Below the pieces are notes generated by a model. That model was not told the origin of the DNA and did not search any database. It saw nothing but the letters and a program-made list of their open reading frames with translations. A stretch of 64,000 nt of DNA from Candidatus Thioglobus sp. (GTDB lineage: Bacteria > Pseudomonadota > Gammaproteobacteria > PS1 > Pseudothioglobaceae): contig JAOMCO010000003.1 in the NCBI GenBank assembly GCA_028345055.1, forward strand, positions 1 through 64,000, written 5' to 3'. The position numbers were made by a program, and so were the translations under genes. Below, in pieces: positions 1-8,029 of the stretch. Positions within the stretch are counted from its first letter, which is position 1, and each line of letters opens with the position of its first letter.

Positions 1-42
1 TCAGCTAGGAAAACCACCAAAAAGACAGACGCCGATAAGTAA
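1..42 (+). CDS. rpsB: C-terminal end of ribosomal protein S2 (partial)
   Basis: Only the last 13 codons and a TAA stop are inside the window; they give a basic, lysine-rich tail ending in K-K-T-D-A-D-K. A charged disordered tail fits the end of ribosomal protein S2. The identification rests mainly on position: it lies 29 bp upstream of tsf on the same strand, and rpsB-tsf is one of the most conserved bacterial gene pairs. The fragment alone would not identify the family. Confidence 0.6.
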   Translation, partial: SARKTTKKTDADK

Positions 43-71
43 TCACGATTGTTGAACATAGGAGACAAAAT

Positions 72-950
72 ATGGCAATCACTGCCGCTTTAGTTAAAGA
101 ATTAAGAGAAAGAACTGGTGCAGGAATGATGGACTGCAAGAAAGCATTAGTTGAAACTAACGCTGACCTTGAAGCAGCAATTGACTTGATGAGGGCTTCT
201 GGCGCTGCAAAAGCTGCAAAAAAAGCTGGTCGTGTTGCCTCTGAAGGTCTGGTTAATGTGGCTATTAGCGATGACCACAAACATGCAGCTATTCTTGAAG
301 TTAACTCCGAAACTGACTTCGTCACAAAGGGCTCTGAATTTATTGACTTTGTTGAGGCGCTAGGAGTGCTTGCGCTCAAAAACAAGCCTGACTCTGTAGA
401 AACTTTTGTAGGCCAGAAGCTGGACTCTGGCGAAACTGTTGACGAAGCCAGAGAGGGAATTATTGCGAAGATTGGTGAAAATATTTCAGTTAGAAGAGTG
501 CAAATTGTAAATGCTGAAAGCGGCCTTTTGGGCGCTTATAAACACGGTGATCGCATTGCAGTACTTGCTGTTCTTTCATCTGAAGATGCAGAATTAGCTA
601 AAGATGTGGCAATGCATATTGCCGCCTCTAGGCCAGAGTGTATCAGCGAAGATCAGCTATCAAATGAACTTCTTGAAAGAGAAAAATCTATCTTTATTGA
701 ACAAGCAAAAGAAAGCGGAAAGCCTGACAATATAATTGAAAAAATGATTGTAGGCAGAATGAAAAAATTTGTCAATGAAGTCACTCTTTATGGCCAAGCT
801 TTTGTGAAAAACCCAGACATGACAGTTGGTACTCTTGTAAAGTCTAAGAATTCAGAGGTTTTATCATTTATTCGATATGAGGTTGGAGAGGGAATAGAGA
901 AAAAAGAGGACAATTTTGTTGAAGAGGTTATGGCCCAGGCTCAATCTTAA
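72..950 (+). CDS. tsf: Translation elongation factor Ts
   Basis: EF-Ts is the cytosolic guanine-nucleotide exchange factor that recycles EF-Tu from its GDP form during protein synthesis. The 292-residue product is close to the E. coli length of 283. It has the N-terminal UBA-like helical domain (about residues 1-50, with LRERTGAGMMDCKKAL) and the family signature NSETDFVTK at 78-86, whose TDFV segment contacts the EF-Tu G domain. The start is fixed by a strong AGGAGA ribosome site seven bases upstream of ATG. It sits directly after rpsB and is followed by an intrinsic terminator, so pyrH and frr are not in this transcription unit. Confidence 0.97.
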   Translation: MAITAALVKELRERTGAGMMDCKKALVETNADLEAAIDLMRASGAAKAAKKAGRVASEGLVNVAISDDHKHAAILEVNSETDFVTKGSEFIDFVEALGVLALKNKPDSVETFVGQKLDSGETVDEAREGIIAKIGENISVRRVQIVNAESGLLGAYKHGDRIAVLAVLSSEDAELAKDVAMHIAASRPECISEDQLSNELLEREKSIFIEQAKESGKPDNIIEKMIVGRMKKFVNEVTLYGQAFVKNPDMTVGTLVKSKNSEVLSFIRYEVGEGIEKKEDNFVEEVMAQAQS

Positions 951-970
951 TAGGAGTAAAAAAAAATTTG

Positions 971-999
971 AAAGGGCGTCCTAGGGCGTCCTTTTTTTT
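971..999 (+). terminator. Intrinsic terminator after tsf
   Basis: A 10-bp stem including two G-U pairs (AAAGGGCGTC pairing with GGGCGTCCTTT) closes on a CTAG loop and is followed by a run of T. It lies 20 bp past the tsf stop and just before the end of the convergent RND gene. The A tract on the other side could let it act in both directions. Confidence 0.85.
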
Positions 1000-1009
1000 C
1001 AAAACAACC

Positions 1010-3481
1010 TTAGATGCTTGTTTTATCTTTAATAATGAGCTTCATTATAGCTGGCATTAGAAAAAAATCAGCCAATAGTGCTACTAAAATCGCACTTGCT
1101 GTCAATACGCCAAAATCGAACATATTATTCATCTGAGAAAATGTAAGCACGAGGAAGCCAAGTGCAAGAACAATGGATGTCAAGGTTATAGCCCTTCCAG
1201 TCCCTAATAGCGTCAAGCGAACTGCCTTATCAACGTCGTTATACTGAAGCTCGTACCTTCTAAAATTATGCATAAAGTGAACTGTGTCGTCTACAGCCAA
1301 ACCAAGTGCAATAGCTCCAATTAAAAGAGTAAACATGTCTAAAGGCATTTTAAAAATTACCATAATGGTTGACAAAATAATAATCGGCAATAGATTTGGA
1401 ATCATACTAATAAGCCCAATCTTAATATTACCAATTAAAAGAACCATAAGAATTGCAATAAGCGAGAACGCTAGAACATAACTAACTGCGCTGCTGTAAA
1501 TTGCCTCCTCAAAAGTGACTGTCATCAGGGTTCCTATGCCCGTGAACTTTACCTTTGCTAATGACCCAAATTTTTGATCAAGATAAATCTGGGCATTATC
1601 AATAAAAGTATTTGCCTCAAGTGAATCTATAAACGGGGTTTTTAGAGTTAAACGAGCCTTAGAGTAATTGGAGTCAACCAAACTAGCAAGATCATTATTG
1701 CCGCTGCTTTCGAATAGTAAAAACTCTTGGGCAATTAAGTCGGGATCATCTGGAATGGCATAGAACTCATCGCGGTTTTCATTAAGCGCTCTGTTGGTTT
1801 CTTTTATCACATCTATATAGCTTATGACTTTTCCAACAAACATATTGCCTGTTGTGATGGAGTTTATATTTTGAGAGACGTCATCAATAACTTTCAAAAC
1901 TTCAGGATTATAAAGGCCATTTGTTTTTTCGGTGTCAATTATCACCTCAAGGGTAAGCGACCCCTTTAAGTTTTCATCTACGGCTTCAGTCGCTACACGT
2001 GCAAAATTATCTTCTGGAAGCCATTGAAGAGGAAAGTGTGAGAATCTTATCTGTGAGGCAATAATAGCTGCACAGATAATTATAACAGCGCCCACAGATA
2101 TAATTAATTTAGGCCTTCCAGTTGCAAAGACGCTGATCCCAATAAGCATTTTATCCATGAACGTTTGGCCATCTTTATCTGCTCTTTGCTTGACAGGCCT
2201 GAAATTAGTTACTGAAATTAAAGACGGTAGAAAAACCAAGGTGAAGACGAGCCCAACCATAACGCCGCTACTTGCAAAAACTCCAAGGTCTGCCACAGGA
2301 GCAACACCAGAAAAAGAAAAAGACCATAGCCCCACAGCTGTTGTTATCGAGGTCATTATAATTGCCAATCCTGAGTGCCCCATTGCGTACCTAAGTGACT
2401 TTTTTGTATCATTGCTGGTTGCAAAATCTTTGTAAAATACTGCCAATAGATGAATTGAGGCGCTAGTTACAACCGCTAAAAGAAACGTTGGCATAATCTG
2501 AGTAGCCATTGTAAATGGTGCTGAAAAGATTGACATAAGTGACACAGTCATTATCAGTGTCAAAGAAACGCATGCAAGTGGCAAAACAACCCCTGAAATC
2601 CGCCTAAATAAAGCAAATAAAACCACCATAATAACGATCATCATTAGGCTAATGAAAACAACTGAATCGTTCATGAGTGCTTGTTTAAAAATGCCTGCAA
2701 TTGCTGCAGAGCCGGATAAGTATATTTCAAAATTACTGTCATTATATCGCTTCATAATTCTCTGAGTTTCAGCAATAATTTCATCATTTTCAGCATCAGT
2801 TAAATAAAGTCTTTGTTCTTCTAAGCTGATTTCATCAAAATCAAGGGCGTCATCAAAATCAAGGGCGTCATCAAAATCAAGGGCGTCATCAAAATCAAGG
2901 GCGTCATCAAAATCAAGACCTGAAGACTCTTGTTGGAGCCCCCTACTTGAATAGGTTTCTGTATCAATTGTGACAGTAGTCATCGTAAAGTCTTCGCTAT
3001 AGAGTGAATTTTCATAAAGACTATTATTTGTGACTGTTTCTTTTAGTTTAATCAGATCTTCTTTGTTTTGAGGAAGGCTAGCAATAAGAGGCTCAACAAT
3101 GAGCTCACCCTCAACTCCATAGGTATTTCTGGCGCTGATTAAAGAGTCTATGGCTTTAATATTTGGCAATTCATTCTCTAAAGCATGGTGAAAGCTATCA
3201 AGCTTTTCTAGAAAATTTAAATCGAAAATGTTTTTGGTTTTCACGGCGATCATAAGCTTTTCATCGCGACCAAACTGATCTCTAAAAACATCGTACTCAA
3301 CTCTCATTGGATCAGTTTTATGTAAAAATCCTTCCGTTGTAGTATCTACTTTTAAAGAGAAAATCTGCGAACCTACAACTAAAACTATTAGAAAAACAGC
3401 CACAATAGTTTTTTTAGCGTTTTCAAAAAGCCAGTCAGAAAAAAGTTCAATTTTGTTTTCAGTCTTTGTTCGCCAGTTCAT
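1010..3481 (-). CDS. RND/MMPL-family inner-membrane exporter
   Basis: An 823-residue membrane protein of the RND superfamily, MMPL/HpnN-like branch, probably a proton-driven exporter of lipids or other hydrophobic substrates. The layout is typical: TM1 at about residues 22-42, a large periplasmic loop, a block of five TM segments, then the same arrangement repeated in the C-terminal half. The motif VDDTVHFMHNFRR in the second TM block is characteristic of this branch. The first periplasmic loop contains a low-complexity acidic insert (about residues 189-217) made by an 18-bp tandem repeat. No membrane-fusion or outer-membrane partner gene is adjacent, and the substrate is unknown. Confidence 0.82.
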   Translation of the reverse strand: MNWRTKTENKIELFSDWLFENAKKTIVAVFLIVLVVGSQIFSLKVDTTTEGFLHKTDPMRVEYDVFRDQFGRDEKLMIAVKTKNIFDLNFLEKLDSFHHALENELPNIKAIDSLISARNTYGVEGELIVEPLIASLPQNKEDLIKLKETVTNNSLYENSLYSEDFTMTTVTIDTETYSSRGLQQESSGLDFDDALDFDDALDFDDALDFDDALDFDEISLEEQRLYLTDAENDEIIAETQRIMKRYNDSNFEIYLSGSAAIAGIFKQALMNDSVVFISLMMIVIMVVLFALFRRISGVVLPLACVSLTLIMTVSLMSIFSAPFTMATQIMPTFLLAVVTSASIHLLAVFYKDFATSNDTKKSLRYAMGHSGLAIIMTSITTAVGLWSFSFSGVAPVADLGVFASSGVMVGLVFTLVFLPSLISVTNFRPVKQRADKDGQTFMDKMLIGISVFATGRPKLIISVGAVIIICAAIIASQIRFSHFPLQWLPEDNFARVATEAVDENLKGSLTLEVIIDTEKTNGLYNPEVLKVIDDVSQNINSITTGNMFVGKVISYIDVIKETNRALNENRDEFYAIPDDPDLIAQEFLLFESSGNNDLASLVDSNYSKARLTLKTPFIDSLEANTFIDNAQIYLDQKFGSLAKVKFTGIGTLMTVTFEEAIYSSAVSYVLAFSLIAILMVLLIGNIKIGLISMIPNLLPIIILSTIMVIFKMPLDMFTLLIGAIALGLAVDDTVHFMHNFRRYELQYNDVDKAVRLTLLGTGRAITLTSIVLALGFLVLTFSQMNNMFDFGVLTASAILVALLADFFLMPAIMKLIIKDKTSI
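2832..2917. repeat. In-frame 18-bp tandem repeat in RND exporter gene
   Basis: Four perfect copies of an 18-bp unit (TCATCAAAATCAAGGGCG on the plus strand), plus a 14-bp partial fifth copy, lie head to tail. On the coding strand the unit encodes a six-residue acidic repeat, LDFDDA. The unit length is a multiple of three, so copy-number change would alter loop length without shifting the frame. Confidence 0.97.
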
Positions 3482-3623
3482 ATATGTGAGATAGTTTGAT
3501 AATTAGATGATTGTTAAGGCTTAAAATAAATTAAGCTCGGACATTATATTGAACTAAAAAAATATTTGTTCTAAATAAAAGCAAAAACTTTTCTTTAAGG
3601 AAGAAGTTTATTTTATAAAAATG

Positions 3624-4532
3624 CTATAAAGGCTCTATCAATTTTTCTTTATCATCTGACTGGCCATCATTGTTTTTCATAACGCGCCAGGACACAAAAA
3701 GGCCGCTTCCAATAATTACCAACAAACCAATAATGGCTTGTAAGTTTGGCACATAGCCAAAAACTATATAGCTAAGAGTAATAGCGCCAACAATTTCAAA
3801 ATAATTGAAAGGACTTAGTTCTGAAGCACTTGCAAACTCAAAAGCTTTAATAATCATAAAGTGTGATGCTGCAGCAAAAAATCCCATTGCTGAGCCAAGC
3901 AAAATACCTCTCATGTCAGGAGCAGTCCAAGACATTAGGGCTAGTGGCATCATAATTAACAGCCCAACAGCGGCAGAATAAAAAAGGGTTAAAACAGGTG
4001 GCGCCCTAAAGGAAAGTTTTTTAGTAAAAATAATGTACAGCGCATAACAGACTCCTGAAACAACGGCAAGCAAAAGACTTGGATTGAACTCATCTCCAGT
4101 CGGCTGCAATACAACAATCACGCCAATAAACCCAACTATGACTCCTGAACCAATAAAAAGATCAAACTTCTCTCCTAACATTCTTGGAGAAAGAACTGCT
4201 ACAACAAGAGGTGAGATAAAAAGCAGGGTAAGCGCATTAGGAATAGGATTAGATTTGATGGCCGCAAAAAAGGAAAGAGTTGCAAGAGTTAACATCAGCC
4301 CCCTCATAAATTGTAACCTAGGATTTTCTGGTAGTCTTTTCCAGTCCAACTTCTGCCATAGAACTATGGGAATTAACCAGCATGCATGGAAAAAGAATCG
4401 TGTCCAAGTTACTTGCATCACAGAATAATCCTCGCTTAATAGTTTTGCAAAAATGTCTAAAAAAGGAACTGTGCTCATACCCAAAAGCATAAGACCTATT
4501 CCTTTGAGGACTTTTTTATCAAGAAGGCTCAT
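3624..4532 (-). CDS. EamA/DMT-family transporter
   Basis: A 302-residue inner-membrane permease of the drug/metabolite transporter superfamily. Ten hydrophobic segments form two EamA halves, roughly residues 10-140 and 150-285. The N-terminal half has the usual Thr/Trp-Thr-Arg segment after TM2, and the C-terminal half shows the conserved Pro-containing stretch near ASASELSPFNYFEIVGA. Members export amino acids, nucleobases or other metabolites; the substrate cannot be read from sequence. It is the last leftward gene after the tpiA-secG-tRNA-Leu unit and may have its own promoter in the 65-bp gap. Confidence 0.85.
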   Translation of the reverse strand: MSLLDKKVLKGIGLMLLGMSTVPFLDIFAKLLSEDYSVMQVTWTRFFFHACWLIPIVLWQKLDWKRLPENPRLQFMRGLMLTLATLSFFAAIKSNPIPNALTLLFISPLVVAVLSPRMLGEKFDLFIGSGVIVGFIGVIVVLQPTGDEFNPSLLLAVVSGVCYALYIIFTKKLSFRAPPVLTLFYSAAVGLLIMMPLALMSWTAPDMRGILLGSAMGFFAAASHFMIIKAFEFASASELSPFNYFEIVGAITLSYIVFGYVPNLQAIIGLLVIIGSGLFVSWRVMKNNDGQSDDKEKLIEPL

Positions 4533-4597
4533 AGTGTATTGAATGAAGAAGTATGCTGATTGTACAACATCAAGCGTGCTTGTAAGATTAAATTGGG

Positions 4598-4682
4598 TGG
4601 TGCCGTCGGACGGAGTCGAACCGTCACAGCTTGCGCTACAGCCCCCTCAAGGCTGCGTGTCTACCAATTTCACCACGACGGC
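4598..4682 (-). tRNA. tRNA-Leu (anticodon GAG)
   Basis: An 85-nt class II tRNA on the minus strand. Acceptor strands GCCGTCG and CGACGGC pair fully, the discriminator is A and the CCA end is encoded. The anticodon stem CAGCC/GGCTG encloses TTGAGGG, giving anticodon GAG for CUC/CUU. There is a long variable arm, and a T-arm with GGTTCGACTCC. It begins 5 bp after the secG stop, the same secG/tRNA-Leu(GAG) junction known in E. coli (leuU), so it is probably co-transcribed and processed from the secG message. Confidence 0.95.
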
Positions 4683-4687
4683 CTTAG

Positions 4688-5017
4688 CTAATTAGTTGGG
4701 ATTTCACTTGTATCTGAATCAATGCTATCATCGCTAATAACGCTTTGGGTCATAATGCTTTGTTCAGGGTCTGAGGCAGCTCTTTCATTTGAGGCAAAGT
4801 AGGCTAGGCTGATACTAGTAATAAAAAAACCAATAGCTAAAACTGCCGTAAGCTTATATAAGAAAGAGTGCGCTCCTCTAGCACCAAAAACTGAGCCTGC
4901 GGCTCCTGAGCCAAATGCAGCTCCTGCATCAGCGCCTTTACCGTGCTGAATAAGAATCAGACCAACAAGACCAAGAGCCAGCAACACGTGAATTACTAAA
5001 ATAATTTGAAATGTCAT
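4688..5017 (-). CDS. secG: Preprotein translocase subunit SecG
   Basis: SecG is the small inner-membrane subunit of the SecYEG channel that aids SecA-driven export. The 109-residue product has two TM segments (about residues 3-22 and 50-72). They flank the conserved glycine-rich cytoplasmic loop LIQHGKGADAGAAFGSGAA, which is diagnostic. The acidic Ser/Asp-rich C-terminal tail is common in this family. I place the start at the internal ATG giving MTFQIIL, because an upstream in-frame extension would run into tpiA; this leaves one base between the genes. SecA is encoded elsewhere in the window (22434-25094). Confidence 0.92.
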   Translation of the reverse strand: MTFQIILVIHVLLALGLVGLILIQHGKGADAGAAFGSGAAGSVFGARGAHSFLYKLTAVLAIGFFITSISLAYFASNERAASDPEQSIMTQSVISDDSIDSDTSEIPTN

Positions 5018-5018
5018 A

Positions 5019-5765
5019 TTAACCTGCCTTACATATTTGTAAAAAATCTTCTGCCTTAAGAGCTGCGCCACCAATGAGCCCACCATCAATATCTGAACAA
5101 GAAATGAGCTCAGCTGCATTGCCAGCATTCATACTTCCACCATATAGTATAGGGGTTTTTTGAGCAATACTCTCACTACTGTCAGCCAAAAGGCCGCGAA
5201 TAAACAAATGAACAGCTTGCGCCTGTTCAGGTGAAGCAGTCAAACCAGTTCCAATCGCCCATACTGGTTCATACGCAATAATTATGCCCTCAAAAGCTTC
5301 TATTCCAAGAAGGTTGATTACTGCATTAAGCTGCTCTGCAACAACGACCTCAGTATTTCCAGAATCTCTCTCCTCAAGAGATTCTCCAACACAAAGAAGA
5401 GGGATTAGGCCAGCATCTATTGCCGCCTTGGTTTTTTCCGCAACAATTGTAATTGATTCACCATAAAGACTTCTTCTTTCTGAATGTCCAACAATAACAT
5501 GTTGAGCCCCAAAATCCTTAATCATATCTGGACTAACTTCTCCTGTAAATGCTCCCTTTGTATTTACATTCAGGTTTTGTGCACCAAGCATTAGGCTGGT
5601 ATTGCTGATTAAAGTTTCTACTTGAGAAAGGTATGGAAAAGGAGCACAAACTATCACTTCAGAGGAAACTCCGTTCATTCCAGAGAGGATGCCCTCAATG
5701 AGAGTCTTAACTGATTCTTTGCTTGCATTCATCTTCCAGTTTCCAGCAACTATTGTTTTTCGCAT
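5019..5765 (-). CDS. tpiA: Triosephosphate isomerase
   Basis: Interconverts dihydroxyacetone phosphate and glyceraldehyde 3-phosphate in glycolysis and gluconeogenesis. The 248-residue TIM barrel is the usual length. Catalytic residues are visible: N9 and K11 in AGNWKMN, H94 in VGHSERR and the base E166 in AYEPVWAIGTG, the last followed by the mobile loop. The phosphate-binding LYGGSMN is near the C terminus. It is the first gene of a tpiA-secG-tRNA-Leu unit, the common gammaproteobacterial order. Confidence 0.97.
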   Translation of the reverse strand: MRKTIVAGNWKMNASKESVKTLIEGILSGMNGVSSEVIVCAPFPYLSQVETLISNTSLMLGAQNLNVNTKGAFTGEVSPDMIKDFGAQHVIVGHSERRSLYGESITIVAEKTKAAIDAGLIPLLCVGESLEERDSGNTEVVVAEQLNAVINLLGIEAFEGIIIAYEPVWAIGTGLTASPEQAQAVHLFIRGLLADSSESIAQKTPILYGGSMNAGNAAELISCSDIDGGLIGGAALKAEDFLQICKAG

Positions 5766-5847
5766 CCCGCCTCCTGGACTTTATAAAAAGAGGGCAATTT
5801 TACTCGAAAACACATAGAAAATCAATTAAGAAAAGGCTATTAGAGCC

Positions 5848-7911
5848 CTATTTGAGGCTGGGCATCTCTCTCTTAAACATATCTCTTTGAATGACTGCAT
5901 CATCTGCTTCAAAATTTTGTGCTGCCAGATGTCCTAAATAAACTGCATCTGCAATTAGGCCAGGAGCCTCAGCATCACCAATAATTTTAATGTTGTATTT
6001 TGTTTTTCCCTCTAAATTACTCTGCATTAAGCTGTCATAAAGATTGGTGTCGGATATGCGCTCTGTCACCATTACAACAGATTCACAAGGCATTTTTGTA
6101 ATTGAGCCTGTGAAAGTACACTCTAAAAGCGCAGTTTCATTCTCTATTTTGTTGATAGACTTATTGCAAATAATTTTGACGCCAGAATTGATCAAAGCCG
6201 CCTGAACTCTCTTTTGCTCTAAAGTTGAATCAGTCCATGGTGAGACAACGCTTGCAGGCGTTACAAATACGACCTCGATTTTCATAGAGTTAAGGTGGTC
6301 TGCAATCACTCCAGCTAGGTAGCACTGCTCATCATCATAAACAACAAGTGGGCCCTTAATATCTTGATAGTTTTGAACAGCCTCCTCTGGCGAATATACT
6401 TTAATAGTCTCTAGACCTTTAATAGGGCTTCTTCTACTTCTTCCAATTCCATCCTTTCGCCAATTAGAACCAGTGGCCAAGAAAATGTTATTAATACCTA
6501 GCTCATCAATATGTTCTGCAGTTAGCCTGCTCTCTTTATAGACCTCTATGGTGCTTTTCTGAAGAATTTCATGAACCCTATTATCAACAACTCTTTTCCA
6601 AGCCGAAAGCCCTTTAAGTCCAGACTCAAACAAAACTCTACCACCTAATCTATTTTCAGACTCTGCAAGAATAACCTGATATCCTCGCCTTGCTAACTGA
6701 ACAGCACACTCTAGTCCCGATGGTCCAGAGCCGACAACAAGGGTCTTTTGATCTGTAATCTTAGGTTTAATGTTTTCTGGATCCCAGCCTCTTCTCCACT
6801 CCTCTCCCATTGTTGGGTTTTGAGTGCAGCGAATCGGAACTGTAAAATTATCACTCGACACACAAATATTACAACCAATACACTCTTTGATTTGATCCAT
6901 CTTTTGTTCTTTTATTTTATTTGGCAAATACGGATCAGCAATAGAGGGCCTAGCAGCGCCAATAAGATCTAAAGCTCCTTTTTCAACCAGCTTAACCATT
7001 AAGTCTGGAGAGGATAGTCTTCCAACCCCAACTACGGGCTTGGTAGTAATACTTTTTACAAACTCAACATAAGGCATTTGGTATGCTTCATCTGGCTGAA
7101 AACGTGAGGTTTGAGAGTCATTAGACCAATCAGAGACGTTTACATCCCAAAGATCGGGGTGCTCTGCTAGAAGCTCAACCACAGCTCGCCCCTCTTCCTG
7201 AAACTGCATCCCATCTTTTCCTTTTAGTTCATCAACAGCGAACCTGAAAGCAATCCCACAACTATCACCAATGGCCTCTCTGGTTTCTTCTAGCAATTCT
7301 CTTGTGAGCCTTAATCTATTTTCTAAGCTTCCTCCATACTCGTCTGAACGATTATTCATATCTGGCAATATAAATTGCTGAGCCACTGACATTCCATGAC
7401 CAGCATAAACATAGACAATATCAAAACCTGCAGCTTTTGCATTTAGTGCTGCTTTTTTATGCCAAGACCTGAAGTCTGAAATATCTTTTTTAGTCATTCT
7501 TCTAGCTTGTTTTGGATATAAGAAATTAACTGCCTGCGCATTAGGCGCCATAGCCGGAATTCTGGAGAAAAGATTAGTGGCATTATGGCCACTATGAGTC
7601 AACTCAATTGCCGCTAGAGCGCCATGCTCATGAACAGCTTCTGTCATAAGTCGAAGAGCTGGAATATCTTTTTTATCCCAAATCCTTTGTTCTGCATATG
7701 GAGCTAAATCAGAGCTTGGATGAATTTCTGCCTCTTCGGTACTAACAACACCCCAGCCGCCCTTTGCTTTAAGACCCCTCATAGCAGCATGAGCTCTTGG
7801 CCTTACATGACCCATTCCACAACAATGTGGCACCTGATAGAAACGATTTTTAGTTACAACAGGTCCAATTTGAACTGATTCAAAAAGTCGGCTATATAGA
7901 TTTTTATTCAT
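5848..7911 (-). CDS. Trimethylamine/dimethylamine dehydrogenase-like iron-sulfur flavoprotein
   Basis: A 687-residue cytosolic enzyme with an N-terminal old-yellow-enzyme FMN barrel (about 8-340), a 4Fe-4S motif C344-x2-C347-x2-C350-x11-C362, and a C-terminal dinucleotide-fold domain starting at VVGSGPSGLECA (392-403). This is the trimethylamine dehydrogenase (TMADH) architecture, which demethylates or dehydrogenates small amines and passes electrons to ETF. Compared from memory with TMADH, the catalytic triad is kept at the same or nearly the same positions (Y169, H172, D265) and so is bowl residue W262. Bowl residues Tyr60 and Trp355 are replaced by E60 and D354. The substrate is therefore probably an amine other than trimethylamine. 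Dimethylglycine- or N-methylproline-type demethylases of the same family are alternatives. It lies divergent from dnaA, with no obvious partner gene. Confidence 0.82.
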   Translation of the reverse strand: MNKNLYSRLFESVQIGPVVTKNRFYQVPHCCGMGHVRPRAHAAMRGLKAKGGWGVVSTEEAEIHPSSDLAPYAEQRIWDKKDIPALRLMTEAVHEHGALAAIELTHSGHNATNLFSRIPAMAPNAQAVNFLYPKQARRMTKKDISDFRSWHKKAALNAKAAGFDIVYVYAGHGMSVAQQFILPDMNNRSDEYGGSLENRLRLTRELLEETREAIGDSCGIAFRFAVDELKGKDGMQFQEEGRAVVELLAEHPDLWDVNVSDWSNDSQTSRFQPDEAYQMPYVEFVKSITTKPVVGVGRLSSPDLMVKLVEKGALDLIGAARPSIADPYLPNKIKEQKMDQIKECIGCNICVSSDNFTVPIRCTQNPTMGEEWRRGWDPENIKPKITDQKTLVVGSGPSGLECAVQLARRGYQVILAESENRLGGRVLFESGLKGLSAWKRVVDNRVHEILQKSTIEVYKESRLTAEHIDELGINNIFLATGSNWRKDGIGRSRRSPIKGLETIKVYSPEEAVQNYQDIKGPLVVYDDEQCYLAGVIADHLNSMKIEVVFVTPASVVSPWTDSTLEQKRVQAALINSGVKIICNKSINKIENETALLECTFTGSITKMPCESVVMVTERISDTNLYDSLMQSNLEGKTKYNIKIIGDAEAPGLIADAVYLGHLAAQNFEADDAVIQRDMFKREMPSLK

Positions 7912-8029
7912 TGTTCAGTTATACAATATTAGGGGGATTTAAATCAAACTATTCTACTTAATGCTTTAATCAAATTTAACATCATTACAGGTATCATTAG
8001 AATTTTAATTCCAAATTTTATACTAGCCA

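Noticed and set aside
5-385. Open frame antisense to tsf
   Set aside because: It lies wholly opposite a clear EF-Ts gene with no ribosome site or family motif.
2832-2917. Possible CRISPR-like repeat array
   Set aside because: The 18-bp units are contiguous with no spacers and keep one reading frame inside a transporter gene, so it is a coding tandem repeat.
5018-5128. N-terminal extension of SecG into tpiA
   Set aside because: The extra 37 residues overlap tpiA coding sequence, and the family N terminus starts at MTFQIIL.
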